Assembly: GCA_016801885.1 (NCBI GenBank)
Contig: CM028899.1
Location: 20,103,501-20,167,500 of the forward strand
Direction: 5' to 3'
DNA: 64,000 nt
Source: Toxotes chatareus
Taxonomy: Eukaryota; Chordata; Actinopteri; Toxotidae
A program made the position numbers and the translations under genes. Position 1 is the stretch's first letter. Each line of letters begins with the position of its first letter. Shown here piece by piece: positions 12,721-26,039 of this stretch. The notes below the pieces were generated by a model that worked only from the letters and a program-made list of their open reading frames with translations, made no database searches and had not been told where the DNA came from.

Positions 12721-14330
12721 AGTCCTCTTTTTCTTTTCTTTTCTTTCCTGTTCTGCCAGTTTTTCTCTCTTTCCCTTGTGGTCTTTTTTTTCCCCCTTTC
12801 GTTCTTTATCTTTTTCTCTTACGTTGCTTCCTGCCTTCTCCTGAAATATCAGTGACCGCAGGATCTACGTATCTCAAACCAAACTCTTTGTTTGTTTGAC
12901 CCAAGGAATGTGGGGACATACTTGACTTTCAGTAGTGACACTACAGTGATAGCGTCATTACTGAGGAGGCAGGTGTTGTTGTGATGGAAACATTTGCTTT
13001 TCTGATTCATCCTGTTATTCTTCAGAGAGGGAAAATGTCAACAGGTGTGAATGTTCCAGCTGATTCCATTTGTAAAAAGTATGTGCAAATTAAGCAGGCT
13101 GAACATGAAAAGGAATCTGACTTCACAACACGTACATTTCTTCTTCTTTTTTTTTTTTTTACATTATCACAGGCGGAACACGTCGTGCTTGGGTCCTATG
13201 ACCATCGCAATAGCTACAAGTTTTCTACTCATTTATTTAAATATGAACCATGTCAGACTCACTTCCATCAGAGTGTGATGGACAGAAAAATATTTCTGAA
13301 TTATATATAATTATTCACGTTTTCCATGCTCAGTCAAAATTCGGATTATTTGATCCAAAGCGTGCATTTGATCGTACTCGCCTACTCCTGTATGAGTGAC
13401 ACCAGGCAAACAGTTTAGTCTGAACATCCAACAGTTGCACATTTCACTGAGCTCCATGTCAACTTTCAGCTACAGCTTGATGGATGGGAGGTTTAGCTCA
13501 CTAAACTAGCTAGAATTAGAGTCTGTGATATTTCCTTCTCTCTGATGATGTGTGTAGGCAGAGTACCAGGGGAGTGGATATAGAAAACATTACCATACAG
13601 AGGGTTTAACAGGGGGCACAAAAGATTGAATTGCCTGCTTGTATACCTTCCCTTTCTATCATGGTTTGCATACACAACCTTCAGTTCACGCTAAACGTAG
13701 TACTAAAACTAATTGTAATCTCATGACAACAACACAAGTAGTCTCAAGGTCGGTGCTTTGATGATATCGTAGCGGCGCTCTAAACAGCTGCTCCTGTGCT
13801 CCTTGTAATATTCTTCAAGGCACGGTTGTGCCTCTAATGGGAAAGGCCAAACCAGGTTATGAAAATCCTTATTTACAGCTAGCTGCCTGGCTGTGTGAAG
13901 TAGGTCACAGCAGCTCCTGAAATGGAACGAACCTCGCTCACACCGTTTAATACTTTTCTTTTGAATGCTCGCTCCCTCACAATGGCACCAGAGGGAAAGA
14001 CACAAACACGGTGTTTTCACTCCTCCTTTGCAAAAGCGTCTTGACTCGACTGTTAAAAATGTGTCTGCACCCTGTGGGAAAGTCCAGCTTTTACCCAGCA
14101 AAACAACAAAAATAGGCAGCAGCAAAACTCTAAAGCCTGTAAACATCAGCAGAGGGCAGAGCTTTAGCTATTTATACTATAGGAACATTTCAAGAGTTCT
14201 AATTTCCAAACTAGTAGACCAGCACATCCTCTAAATGGAATAACCACCTCTAATGTCTACCATAAAGACAAAGAGCGACAAAGAGCAACAGAGCACAGAT
14301 TCAGTTGGGATGCTGCCTTACACCAAATGA
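12721..14330. other. Non-coding stretch, one unexplained minus-strand frame
   Basis: Begins with a T/C-rich tract (12727-12840). A minus-strand frame from about 14146 to 13721 (141 codons) opens with a hydrophobic, signal-like segment and has several Cys residues, but no family resemblance or splice context supports it. The remainder shows nothing. Confidence 0.35.
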
Positions 14331-14660
14331 TCTCACTGGTCACAGGTCAGACAAGCTAACACAAAGCTGCTCTAATCCAGTCTGGCACTTTCTGCTCCTC
14401 ATCATCATACACTCGGACATTCGCAGCTTATACAACACGAACGGCAGTGCCGGATAGGTGTGGGGCCTGGCGTTTAGGTGAGCGTTGTCCCTTGGGGTGA
14501 TGGATGCCTGTGGGAGGCTGTTATGCCACAAGGTGAAAATGTCCATTAATCAGCTCCACTTCCTCCACTGCCGTGGCTTTCCCATTACCAGCACACTTCA
14601 AGTAGCCTGATTGGTTTTTAATTGGCCTGCCCGCCAGGAGATAGATCATGTTTTCCCTGA
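14330..14660. promoter_or_regulatory. Candidate conserved non-coding element
   Basis: Non-repetitive island with an ETS-like CACTTCCTCC, CATTACCAG, CACTTCAAG (NKX-like), GATTGG (inverted CCAAT) and TTTAATTGG. It ends just before a GT microsatellite at 14676-14702. Confidence 0.28.
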
Positions 14661-15219
14661 GGAAAGGCACAGAGTTGTGTGTGTGTGTGTGTGTGTGTGT
14701 GTGGTGGGCACATGAGCTTTCTCTGGAGGGATACCCACATTGTCATTCTCTCTATACACTTATTTTATAAGAGGAAAAAACAACCAGATCTAGGCAGGAA
14801 CCCGTCACAGACAATATTATTTTGCCAATAACAAGTAGTTCACTTTTTTTTTTTTTTTTAATTTCAGTAGTGATATGACAGCTACAAAATATGGAAGTAA
14901 TTATACGGGTACATCCCTTTACATATGAGACTGAAATTGGCAAATCCAAAAACACACATCTTATGGTGTTTTCTGGAAAATTACTCGTAATACTCTCATC
15001 GTACGACAATTTATAGTAAGTAAGTAAAATAGTAGAAAAGTGAATTTCATCTGGATGGGAGCGCTCCCATCTCATTATACATTACACATACATGTTCCTG
15101 CTTTGATTTCTACAGCTGTGACTCTATCAACCTTAAAAATGAATAATATGTGTCATCGTTGACCGGAGACGGGCATTTCAAGCAAAAATACTATTCACAA
15201 GAAACTATTCAACCACTTT

Positions 15220-15560
15220 TCAAAGTTCTTCTTCTTCCTCTTTTGGTGATTAATGGGGGTTGCATTACGGCCACCTTCTGGTGGTAGTAACGCACCAAAA
15301 TCTACCAAGCACCTGTAAAAACATGGTAAAATGTATTTTTTTAAGACAAAATGATAGTCACATAAGCTATTTATTTTTTTTTTTTTTTTTTTTTTACAAT
15401 TTAATGACAATTCAAAATTTAAAAAATATGACCCATCCCTATCGTTGACTAGTTTCACCTTGTCCAGACCACAGTATTTTACCGGCCCCAAAACATAACA
15501 CAAAGTTTTCCTGTGACTGCTACAAATCACAAATTTGGGTCTGAGTGATGAATGTGCCAT
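15220..15560. repeat. Probable interspersed repeat fragment with a T-rich stretch
   Basis: The stretch beginning CTTCTTCCTCTTTTGGTG, followed by GCATTACGGCCACCTTCTGG, resembles an end sequence I associate with high-copy teleost repeats. A T-run of more than 20 bases lies at about 15372-15396. The family is not identified and the call rests on memory of similar sequence. Confidence 0.35.
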
Positions 15561-18500
15561 AATTAATAGCCTGTAGCAGCAAGCGTAGCAAGGATGCCTG
15601 TGTGAAGGACACGGGAGGAGCTACATCTTACACTGAGTAGACGTCTGTATTGACATTGTGTCTGCTCAAATAGATCAATTCCCTCTCCGCCCTAGCCTGA
15701 CCGATTGGAAGCTCACATCGATTCCCTGTGGTATCTTCACAGAGGTTCACGAGGATCCACGTTCAAAGCACAGCCACAGACCGATCCTTCTGGTTTTTGT
15801 ACGAGTTTGGAAAGGAGAAAAAATTCAATTCATATTTGTGACAAAAATGGTTAAATGAATCCCAGATGCTGCCTAATCGATCTGTGCCATGCTATGATTC
15901 ATTACGAGGACAGCAGACACCCTCAATGGTGTCGGAAAATATATCGCAAGCCAGCGCTTCTGTAGGTGCACCACAGTCTGACGTCAAGGGCAGGTCATGT
16001 TAGAAGGCCTGTAAGCACCGCAGTGATAGTGATCTTTAACGTAAAATTGTGTTGCACTGTATATGTTGAGTTACGTGTTTATTCTGACAACTTTTCTTCC
16101 CAGTTTAGAATCATTTCGTCTATGGTCTCCTCTGATTTAGCAGCTGTTTCCTTTTCACATGCTTCACACGGAGGGTGTACGAGGTTCACACTGTTCTCTC
16201 CTCATCCTATCCTCTGTGCAGGCACCCCAACCAGTGGGTAGGAGTTACTAGTGCAGCAACGAGGATGTGATCCCTCACTGGCTTCCCACTCTATTCTGTT
16301 CACTGGAGACAAAGTGTGAATTAATATTTATATATCTTTTTTTATCTAATTTAATTTATTTTCCAAATTTTATGTAAAGCAAAACTTCATTATCACTTGT
16401 TGTAAACAACCTATGGCTTGCCTCAGAATTAAAATTAAATACTAATATGGAAATATATATATAAATATGCCAAAATATTTTCTTTTTTTTTTAATGCTTT
16501 ATAAATAAATATTTTTGGACATTTCCATATCTGTAGGAATTTACAAAAGTGACCTCTACAGCAGATCACACAGACAGTCTAGCATGAATGCAGAGTCATG
16601 CTGTGGTGGTATATGGCTCAGACATGCTAAGCTTAGCGTGTGGATGTGTACGCCAGCCACTCAACATGGAGGCTAATATTAGCGCAAGGCTGCCCCCCCC
16701 CCAACCCACCCCTGCCGGTTGCATGCAGGGGATCCCCAGGAGGCTTTTTTTTTTTGCTGCTCATCCATTAGGCTGCTGCAGAATAAGGGACATAAAGTGT
16801 CTCCCATGCAAGTTAAAAACCTCCAACCATTTGTCCATTTGATTCTGTGCCCCTACGTGTTATTAAAAAATTCTGCCACGTTACGTTATATTCCTACATT
16901 TAGACACAGATGAATACTAACAAATTAGGACAGAAAGCAAATACACAACAATGTGCTGAGCACAGGGAATGGCTGCCACACATTACAGTACCCAAGTACA
17001 GTGCATCAGTACATTTCTTATGACCTTACAGTCCATATTCAGCAATCCCATCAACACCCAATTTCCTTTACCCTCCAGCTCTGACTAGACTGTTGTGATT
17101 ATGAGGGGCTGGGTTCTTCTACTTTCATTCCACAGAGAGAGAGAGAGAGAGAGAGACGATGGGAGGGAGGGAGGGGTTCCCGCAATGTTGGTCTCAGTAA
17201 GACCCAGGTAGCGTGCTTTCCCTCTATAATTTAATCACATTCAGCTGTCTCCCTGTCCTCGGCTCGCTCAGCAAAGCACATCAGGCACTGTGGTGGCACA
17301 AACACGCACGCACACGCATGCACACAGTCGCACACTCTCTCTGCACACCAACACAAGTCTCCCTCTAACAAGCAAGACATCTCCTTCCTCTTCCAGCTAA
17401 AGGAACATCCCAAAGAACATGGCTTCGCCTCATGCTAAGCGGCTTGTCCCCACCACCTCAATATAGTGACACAACCCTCTGTGAGACACGGGCTACTGAC
17501 GGAAACTACACTAAACACAACAGCTCAACAATTCTTACAACTACTTCTCTCTGATAATGGTTTCATGATAAAAAAAAAAAGAATGGGATCAGACTGAATC
17601 TATAACTAAAGATGCGGAAATCGATATTGTGATAAGAAGGCACCTACATCCTGTAGGTTGGTTTCTTGGCAGAAAAAAAAAATATTCTTGGCATGGGTAA
17701 CACACTGTTACAATCCCTCACAGTATCCCCCAGATGTCTCCAAATATTGTCTCCATCATTTGTTGACATGAGAAACATTCATTCTGACACATTTTGGGCA
17801 AGGGAGACATAAGTAGCTCACTTTGTATCAGAGCTTTGTTTGTCTTGACAGAATGAAACATGTTGCAGCGCATCTGCCTGCTGCTGTGTGTATACAGTAT
17901 ATGCCACCCACAGGAGCACACACACACGCACACACAACAACATCTGCATTGTCTTTTGTTACAAACCAGAAAAATAATGTGTAGGATGAAACACTGACCA
18001 AAGGGACTAGAGCGTGTGTGTGCGTGTGTGTGTGTGTGTGTATGATTGTTTAGATGCGTCCACAACTCGAGCAAAGACTTTCCTGTATTTGAAACTCTTC
18101 CAACTTCAAATTCTCTCCTGTCCCTCCCCCAGTCTCTTCTCTGTCTCTACTTCCACTACTTGTAATTGTTCTTTTCTGGCAGTCACAGCGCCTACCTTCC
18201 CTGGATACAAAACAGTGTCCTCGCAGACGTCAGAGTGATAGCAAAGAGAACACATCGCACAACAAGAGACACTGAATTTGGCAAAGGGAAAAAAAGCCCC
18301 AGGAACAGCAAAATGAAAACATAAAAAAAATCATCAAATCTTATGATAAATCTTTATGATAATAATATCAATATCGTATTTAACAGCTAAACAAATGCAT
18401 AGTGATAAGAAATGTGTTTTAAAGGAAGTATCCTGTTCTTCAACGCAGCAGAAGTTTGCAGTGCAGCATTATCCAAGGGAGGAGCTCAAAACTTACAGAA

Positions 18501-19000
18501 GCAACTTTTAAATGGGCGCTCACATTAGAATGCCACTTCCATATTCTACTTTCTGAAATGAAAACTATTTGATTTACATCTGATCCACCTGCATTCCAGA
18601 GGGTAAACATGACTAATTTCTGGCCGGTAAAGCAAATCCAGAGATTCGAGAGCGATGTTAAATAAACACAACGTGAGTCATGGACTGGAACAATAATGAA
18701 CTGACCAAATTATTTCAGCTAGGGTTTCCTGTTTCTCACTGAACTCACTGCACCTGTACGGCAAGATCACACCACTCAGTCTGAACAATAGAAGACAAGA
18801 GCAGATAACACAGAAAACTGCAGAATTAAGACTCATCATTTCATCTACCTCAGATTAAAGCTGTAAATATTTTTTTTTAGGTCATTCCACTCAGATGTTA
18901 TCATTGTAAAACTGCAGATGCACGTTATATCTTCAGTCAGTGGAAAAGCTAAGACGTAAGATGCCATGAACAAGTAGCCTACAAGTTACCTACCAACTGC
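15561..19000. other. Long non-coding stretch, nothing recognised
   Basis: Holds AT-rich segments (16320-16530), short homopolymers, a GA array (17136-17156) and GT/AC arrays near 17918-17936 and 18013-18041. No exon, RNA gene or transposase-like segment was recognised. Confidence 0.45.
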
Positions 19001-19139
19001 AGTCTTCTCTTTAAACTTTTCCTCCTGCTCTCCAGAATGCGCTTCCTGTCCTTTCCTCAGTCTTTCCTTTACTTCTCTCCCAGTTCACTCACTGTGCTCA
19101 CTGCAAAGTTCTGCTCTCCTCCTGCATGCAAATCATTTT

Positions 19140-19313
19140 TACGACTTGCGAGATGACTGGGAATGAGGGAAGGAGGGAGAGCGAAGGGAGAAAGGATGAC
19201 AGAGGGGTGGAGGAGTGGAGATAATGGTTGGAAGGCAGGCGACCAATGGGCCTGAAGCCTAATGGAAAAAGGGAATCAGGACACACCAATGAGGCGCAGC
19301 CTGGAGAGAGAGA

Positions 19314-19344
<31 letters not shown>

Positions 19345-19660
19345 CAGGGGAGACAGGCAAGAGAAGCAGGGATGGCGAGAGCACAGTCGGGAGGAGACGG
19401 TGTAACGCAGACCGAGAAAGACACTGAGGGAGAGGGAAAGCACACAGAGAGAGCACAGAGCAAAAGAGAGAGAGAGAGAGAGAGGAGAGCTGTACATAGC
19501 GGAAGTGCACAGTAGGTGGAGAGAGGCGAGCATCCCAGGCGAGATGGAGAGACTGCACATCAGAGAGAAGGAAAAGAGGGGAAAGCTCAAAGAAAGGGGA
19601 GAAAAGAAGGGGGGCACAGAAAGAGGAAGGAAGGAAGGAAGAAAGGGGGAGAAGGAAGGA
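19140..19660. repeat. Long purine-rich tract with embedded (GA)n arrays
   Basis: The plus strand is mostly A and G for about 500 bp, with pure GA arrays at about 19308-19344 and 19464-19484. It lies immediately downstream, in minus-strand terms, of a candidate first exon, so the transcribed strand would be C/T-rich. Confidence 0.85.
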
Positions 19661-19666
19661 GCTGAC

Positions 19667-19800
19667 TTACCCGGGTGCTGCTTGTAGCATCCTTCACACA
19701 CTGCCTCGCAGACTCCACACACATACACGCGCACCCACCCCAGCGATAGAGGCGCACGCCGCGCTGCTGCTAAGACTAACCAATAGCAAAAACAACAAAA
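19667..19800 (-). promoter_or_regulatory. Candidate minus-strand promoter and 5' untranslated exon
   Basis: Read on the minus strand, an ATTGG box (an inverted CCAAT) near 19780 is followed by a GC-rich, CpG-containing segment and about 100 bp later by a near-consensus splice donor, CACCCGGGTAAGTC, at about 19664-19677. The layout of CCAAT box, GC-rich start region and strong donor fits a TATA-less promoter with a short non-coding first exon. There is no transcript evidence; chance occurrence of one donor motif is possible. Confidence 0.35.
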
Positions 19801-19909
19801 GAGAGGACTGCCAAAGCCGACTGGTATACCCTAAAGCAATCGTGCCTGTGCGTGTGCGTGTGTGTGTCTGTATATGTATGTGTATGTGTGTGTGTGTGTC
19901 AGGGAGAGA

Positions 19910-20325
19910 GGGTGGGAGTGTGTATGAGCATGTGTTTGTGCTGGGAGGAGAGGGAGAGAGAGAGACGATTGCAGGAAGCCAAAATGCTCTCTCTCTCTCC
20001 TTTCTCAGTCCTATGAGCTGAACTGCTTTCCTCCTCTCTCCGTGTCTTTCTCCCTCTATCTGTGTATCTTGCTCTCTGTACACTGTGCATGTATGTCCTC
20101 CAACACTCAATATGTTCTCTCTCCCTCCCCTGCTCTCTCTCTCTCTGCCTGCTAATGTGCCCTCCCTTCCCCTTCTCCCTCTTATACATATATTCAGGGC
20201 TGCAGACTGTCTGCTCCCAGAGTCGGTTCTTCCCACGGGCCTGGGTAGAGATGGAGAGAGGGAGGGAAAGGAAAGAGAGGGAGAATGGAGGAGGAGGAGG
20301 AGGAAGGGGAGGGGGGTGATAGAGA
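19910..20325. repeat. Mixed CT/GA low-complexity region
   Basis: GA-rich (19900-19970), then CT-rich (19985-20190), then GA/GGA-rich (20240-20320). The long minus-strand frames of 218 and 181 codons here are products of this composition. Confidence 0.8.
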
Positions 20326-20329
20326 GCCA

Positions 20330-20530
20330 TGTGGAACATGTGCAGTGCATTTATTTCAAATGGGAGAGACACAAATTTGTGCCTTTTAAAAGGCAAAATG
20401 AGCTGCACTCCTGGTTCACTGCACATTATTTGGCCTGAGATCATTCAGAGAGCTGAGAGAGATACAGGACGCAAACTTAAAGGAAGTCTCTGGCTGATCG
20501 CTGGCTGGCTGTTAATTAATGCTTTTCTTT
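20330..20530. promoter_or_regulatory. Candidate conserved non-coding element with a 16-bp palindrome
   Basis: Complex sequence holding the perfect palindrome TGCCTTTTAAAAGGCA (20380-20395) and TTAATTAATG near 20512-20521. The palindrome core has eight A/T between CC and GG, so it is not a canonical CArG box. Confidence 0.27.
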
Positions 20531-20749
20531 TTTTTGCCCCCCCCCCCATTTCCAGGCTTCAGGCTGGCTGAGCACCAGAATTAAGAGTGCAGAAGATGAA
20601 TGAGTGTTGAAACAGTCTAGTTGTAGCCATGTGTTCAGTGATGAGCACTGCTCCCAAACAGGAGACAATATTTACAATATAATCATGCTCAAACCATAAA
20701 GAAGGTGACATTCATGTGCACTCTAGTGTGAATGAAAATGGGAATACCA

Positions 20750-21320
20750 ACATGATGATTTCCATATTTACCCAGATATGCAAACATGGAGAATGCTAAT
20801 TCGATCCCTGAGACATCATCATAATTAGATTATAAATTAGGTTCATTTCTTACTGGACAAGAGGTGCTAATTCATTTATATTCCACCAGTGGGGGGAGAG
20901 GACTCAGCTGAAAAAATGTAGCAGCCACCCTATAAGCAGGACAGAATACCGGGGACTTCTCATGGAGACAAGCAATAACATATTCAAATAAATTCGTGTT
21001 TACAACATAAATATTCAGAATAACATTCAAATACATGGGCCTATGTTGTGCTCGTCCAGTCCAGTATACATGTATACGAGGCGCAGTGTTTGATCTTCTC
21101 CATATCAGTAAACAAATCAAATGCCATACAGCAGCATTTTACAGCAGAACCGCCATGCACCGCTCTCTCCAACAATGCTGCCAGGCAGTTGAGGAAGGCA
21201 TGATAAGTACTCTGGTGGGTTGGGACACAGATGCCCTCGGGGTGTTCAATATTAGCAATTTCAAACTCTTATTTGGCTATGTTAATGCCAGTCAAGCACA
21301 ATTAATTTACCCCACATTCT
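20750..21320. promoter_or_regulatory. Candidate conserved AT-rich enhancer-like element
   Basis: A 570-bp island with repeated homeodomain-like and POU-like cores (ATGCAAACAT, GCTAATTCG, CATAATTAGATTATAAATTAGG, CACAATTAATTTACC). It lacks microsatellites, unlike its neighbours. Plus-strand frame 21035-21331 is open for 98 codons but shows no protein family signature. Confidence 0.32.
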
Positions 21321-21329
21321 TAAACAAAT

Positions 21330-22760
21330 AAACAAAGAGGAGAAATGCGCATGGAACAGGAGAGTGCAGATGATTTAAGGAATCATCACACATTTGGAAT
21401 ACAAGCTAGAAACTGTTGTTTAAGCAGTTATTGTATTATGATACTCATTGCTGTATCAGATAGATTCAACAATGATAGAAACAAAAGCCTCAGTGATGCA
21501 CCAGTGCAGTGCTGACTGTTTAAACCTGGATATGATTTAGCTTTTTAAAGCAGTGGATTCCCTCAGTTGAAAATAAACTGTTATGTCTTCTGATGTATGA
21601 CAGTCTTCTTAATTTAAATACATGCTCTAGTGTTCGCTTTTCACTGATATTTTAGATGAATATGAACTGGCGTTAATCTGTTCTCTAGCACACATCCAAA
21701 GACATACAGCCTTCACTCACAGTTTCAAACACAGGCATAACCAACATCATTAGTAATAGCTGTGTCCCATGTATGTGTGCTAGTTCCAGGGCACTGCGAT
21801 CGACCTTTCCCACAGCAAACATTTTGACTTCTCATAGCACAAGTCACAGCATAGGAAAAGCACAGGGGAATCAAATTGCGTTAACAATGGCTCCGTTCCA
21901 TCAAGTGTCCCGGTAAACGTACCTAAAAGGAATGCAGTTGTAATGTTAACACAATTACAGTTGTGCTTTTCCTGCTATGACAAGACAAAATGTCTGAGGT
22001 GGAAAAGGCCTATTGTGCCTGGTGGCGGACTGACACTTAATTAACATTATTACTTACACTTGTGCTGTTACTTTTACAGCTTTGATGAATCAGAAAAGCA
22101 CAGAGAGGAGCCTATAATAAAAACTAGTTGTATTAGACTAATTATAAATACAATTATAATTATAAAACTTGTATTAGACTAATTATAAATAATACAAACA
22201 CAAGTTTGTATTAATATAATATACAATTATACAATTATACAAACAACCAAAGCAGCTGTGTGAAAGCTAGCTAACGCACCTTCATTTTACTGTAGCAAAA
22301 ACTAGCTTAAATCATTTTGGGGTTGCAACTAAAATTCTTTTCATTACATCAGTACAAGTAACTCCATAGTAGTAGGTGAACCACCACATTTTACTACAAT
22401 TATTATGTATTTGCTTCGCCAGTTATTTTACTATTAGCCAGTATTAGCAAGAACTAATGTGTGGACAAGAGGACAGCTGACTGAGCTGGTAGTGATGGAC
22501 AGTTCATGGTGCTGAAATGCATTCACATGCTAAACACTCACAGAGACCAACAGGTACAAAGACAGAGCGAAAACACAGGCTAGTCAACTGCAGTAGTACG
22601 GTGGCCCCTAAGGACAAATCACATACCAGAGTTAAAGAAAAAACCATAAAGGGACATAAACAAGAATTAGTCCACCAGAAGTGCTCTGGCATGTGATGGG
22701 CTCAATTTGGATAAACAGCAACATAGATACTTTTGCTCGTGCACTAAACCTAACTCTTCA
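21330..22760. other. Non-coding stretch with a 41-bp tandem duplication
   Basis: Mostly unremarkable AT-rich sequence. At 22128-22191 the segment TTGTATTAGACTAATTATAA recurs with a 41-bp period, followed by an inverted repeat (AATACAAAC at 22191-22199, GTTTGTATT at 22204-22212). No gene was recognised. Confidence 0.5.
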
Positions 22761-22960
22761 TGACATTTTGATTTTTTTTCAGGTGAGAGTAACTCTGAGC
22801 TGTGAAGACCCACGTAAGGTGCGAGACCAGTGGTCACTGCAGCAGTTTGAGTCCAGAGATGGTCATGTGTATATGTGTTATTGGACAGCTTAACAACCAG
22901 GCTGCAGACTTTAGGGTTCTATACATAGATCACCACATTTCAATATAAATAATTAAGATG

Positions 22961-23345
22961 GGCGATTGATAAGTTTGTGGCCTAAGGTAGAAGGAGATGA
23001 GTTATCCAGCTCTCGTGCAGGTGCAATTCAATTCTTTGAGTGATTATGCAGAAAATATGAAGTTAATAACTTTTGTGATATTTCTGTTTCAGGTAACTGA
23101 AAATTCCAAGTCAGCACTGTCTGAGAAAATGGACATCGGCCTTCATACCGCGGCCTCAAGGTCTTATCACCCAACGAAATCTTAGGTCTAATTTGACCTC
23201 ATCTGGCACCTCAGACTACAACCTCTTTCCCAAGATGAAGGAGGAGCTCAGTGGTCGCCATTTCGACAGTGATGGTGACATCATCTCTGCTGTGGATCAC
23301 TTTCTGAAGGGTAAAGACGCCATATTCTCCATGACCCCCGAACTA
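22961..23345 (+). mobile_element. Internally deleted mariner-family transposon remnant
   Basis: The left part (AAGTTTGTGGCCTAAGGTAG from about 22970) resembles the terminal region of vertebrate mariner elements. The right part encodes, in one frame at 23226-23282, LFPKMKEELSGRHFDSDGD, matching the C-terminal region of mariner transposases (the LFPK/L..K..L.G..F segment shared with SETMAR). The catalytic centre between them is absent, so this is a deletion derivative with no coding capacity. The right terminal repeat was not found with confidence. Confidence 0.65.
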
Positions 23346-25130
23346 GGGGTGTAAATGTTTGCATGTGTTTTGTTGCTCATTTCCCTTAATGTTTGTGCTT
23401 TCACTCTTGTATGTGGTTTTGGTCTTTGTTGCATTTCTGTATTAAGTTTTGTGATTTCTCTCTTGTTAGTAGTTTGTCCTAAGGAGCCACCATAGTTACC
23501 GAAATGACTGAAATTAAAGAGAGAAAAATCAAAGAAGAATATTGAAATATTTTCACATATGTGCGACTAAAGAGCAGAATAAAGGGGCATTTTTTTTTAA
23601 CATGCAGTGCTGGAAAAATATCAATTTCTTCAAATTTCTAAGATTTTTCCAACATCATCTGTGTCAACATGCCACTTGTTGGTTACAAAACAGATGGCTA
23701 AGACAATATCTCACTCTTCTTCATTATGCTCCGCTTGTCTCAGAAAAATAAAAGACTAAATATGCTCGTGCTTTCTGTTAATACATTTTTTGTGCATGCT
23801 GAAAAGTGGGCCATCAAATCAAACAGACAAATTGAGGGCCAAAATTACCACCTACCACCCAAACACCTAAATTAGTCCAATCAATGAGCAGTTGGTTGTC
23901 CACCCTGGAATGGCATGAAAATAGAAATCAGATAATTAAACATGGGCCCACGATACAGAAGTAAGGTTAGCCAGTGACTACACCTAGAGGCTGCTGTATT
24001 GAAGCTTAAGCCAAGACAGCCCACTGCTGACCATTACTCATACAAAGAAGTACAGTATGTGTAACGGGCATTAACTGTACAAACTACCAGACAGTGTGTT
24101 TTCTCCTAATTAATGAGCTGGACATTTCTTACTCTCAAACATTTGCCAAACCAATTCCCTGATCATTTTAGCTACTGCAGTGTTGTCCAAAAAAAAAAAA
24201 AAAAATTCTCAGAAGCCTTATTGAAAAATTTGTTAATTTGTACCCTTAACAACATATGTAGTTTGTTGTAGGATTTACCTTTCGCTCATGATGCGTGAGT
24301 GAAGGAGTGTGAGCGAGTCCCCGGAAAAATGAGCAACTGTTTATTTTTCGCTAATATCTTCAGACAGTAGACATCAGCATTATGTAGTTATATGTAGTTT
24401 TTGAAAATATTGTAGTAAGTTTTCTTTAAAAGTTTGTCTCATTTAAACTGCTTTCAAATGTTGCACCTTGTCAAATCTAACGCTGTCCATGTTTAAAGTA
24501 CCCTGACAGTACAGCTCTGGGACTCCACTCAACTCCAGGTACTTGTACTTACTTATTCAGAGGTTTTTAACAACTGAGCTTTCTTAAGCAGCCGATGAAG
24601 ACTGAAAAGATTAGTAAGTGGGCTTTGAGCTGAGATTCTTTTGTCAACTGCTGCCAAAAAAGCTCAAGTTTACCTATTGATAACAATTGTGCATTTTAGT
24701 CAAAAGTTTGGGAACAAACCAGTAAGTTTACCTTGAGGCTGTATTGTTGAATTGAACCTGTCTCTGGTAATAAAAACTCCAACAAATCTCAAAATAAAAC
24801 CTATAGAAAGAGTAATGGGTAACTGAAGGCAATAATTATTTGAACAGTTATGCTTGTAGCATTGCAAATGATCTTTTAAGTTGAAATACTTTATGTTTTT
24901 AACTTAAGGCACAATGTTCACGATGCCTTTAATGTATATATAATGATATCTGTATTAAGCTCTGGTTAAGACTAGTTAAGCACTTGAACTATTTACAACT
25001 TAGGCCAGTATGTATGTATGTATGTACAGCATGCACGTGTATGTACTACAGTGGAACCATTAATGGAGAAAGAGGCATATACTCAAACAGACATGGGAAG
25101 CGTGCACACAGGCTGTATGTACAGATGCAT
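23346..25130. other. Non-coding stretch, nothing recognised
   Basis: AT-rich sequence with an A15-16 run near 24190 and a short GTAT tetranucleotide repeat at about 25011-25024. No exon or transposon signature was recognised. Confidence 0.45.
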
Positions 25131-25139
25131 TAGACAGTT

Positions 25140-25591
25140 GTTCCTGTTTTAGTTAACTGTGAGAATGAGGTGAGTGACTGAACACAGAGATAGAGACAGA
25201 AAAAAGAGTGAAAGAAATGGAGGGAAAACCCACTGCTGCAGTAGGGATGGAGGGAGCATGGCAGAGGGAAGGCTGTTGAGGTTAGAGGTTTTGATGTTGC
25301 AAGAGTGAAAGCGAGCGAGAGCCAGGGAGCCAGAGGAGAGGGAGAAAGAGAATCAGTGTGTTTTGGGACTCGAGACGATAGCGTGGGAGAAGGTGAAGGC
25401 TTGTTGTTCAGTGGGACCAAGGGAGAGAAGCGGGTGGGGTGAGGGGAACGGAGAAGAGGAAGAAGAGAAGGATACCTTCAGGGAGCACAGAGAGAGAGAT
25501 GTATAAGGGAGGAGAAGTTGCCTTGTTTGTGTATTGGGAATAGGAGAGGAGGAATAACAAGCTTCAGCCTACATATGTACTGTATAGTGTG

Positions 25592-25663
<72 letters not shown>
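25140..25663. repeat. Purine-rich tract ending in (GT)n then (GA)n
   Basis: The plus strand is strongly A/G-rich from 25150 to 25500. It is followed by a GT array (about 25588-25644) fused directly to a GA array (25645-25663). Another AC array sits at about 25766-25788. Long frames here are compositional. Confidence 0.88.
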
Positions 25664-25664
<1 letters not shown>

Positions 25665-26039
25665 CCTGTGTCTTCGGAATGGGATGACAAATGTGCCAGA
25701 CATAAAAGACCAGAGCACACACAAACCCTTAGGAAGCCACTTTACCTGCGCGCGCACGCACGCACGCACACACACACACACACACACATACAGACACAGC
25801 AGCAGCACACACATATACACAACAATGGCTTCAGGGGATAAACACACTAACATATTTGTACCACTACGCTTGTGAGGACCTTCAGTGACTGGATTCTCAG
25901 CTGCAAAACCTTTAACGGGCAACTTTAACCACCGAGGCCCAGCCTGAGCTCTAAAGCCAGTAACTAATACTAACTCCTTAAAGCTCCAGTCATCAGCAGT
26001 TTTTATACTGAACTACATCTATTGTCTGACAATATATTC

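Noticed and set aside
13721..14146. 141-codon minus-strand frame with hydrophobic start
   Set aside because: No family resemblance, no splice or promoter support; within the range expected by chance.
20380..20395. CArG (SRF) box in the palindrome
   Set aside because: Eight rather than six A/T bases separate CC and GG.
19694..20444. Minus-strand frames of 218 and 181 codons
   Set aside because: Translations of CT/GA low-complexity sequence rich in Ser, Leu, Arg and Glu.
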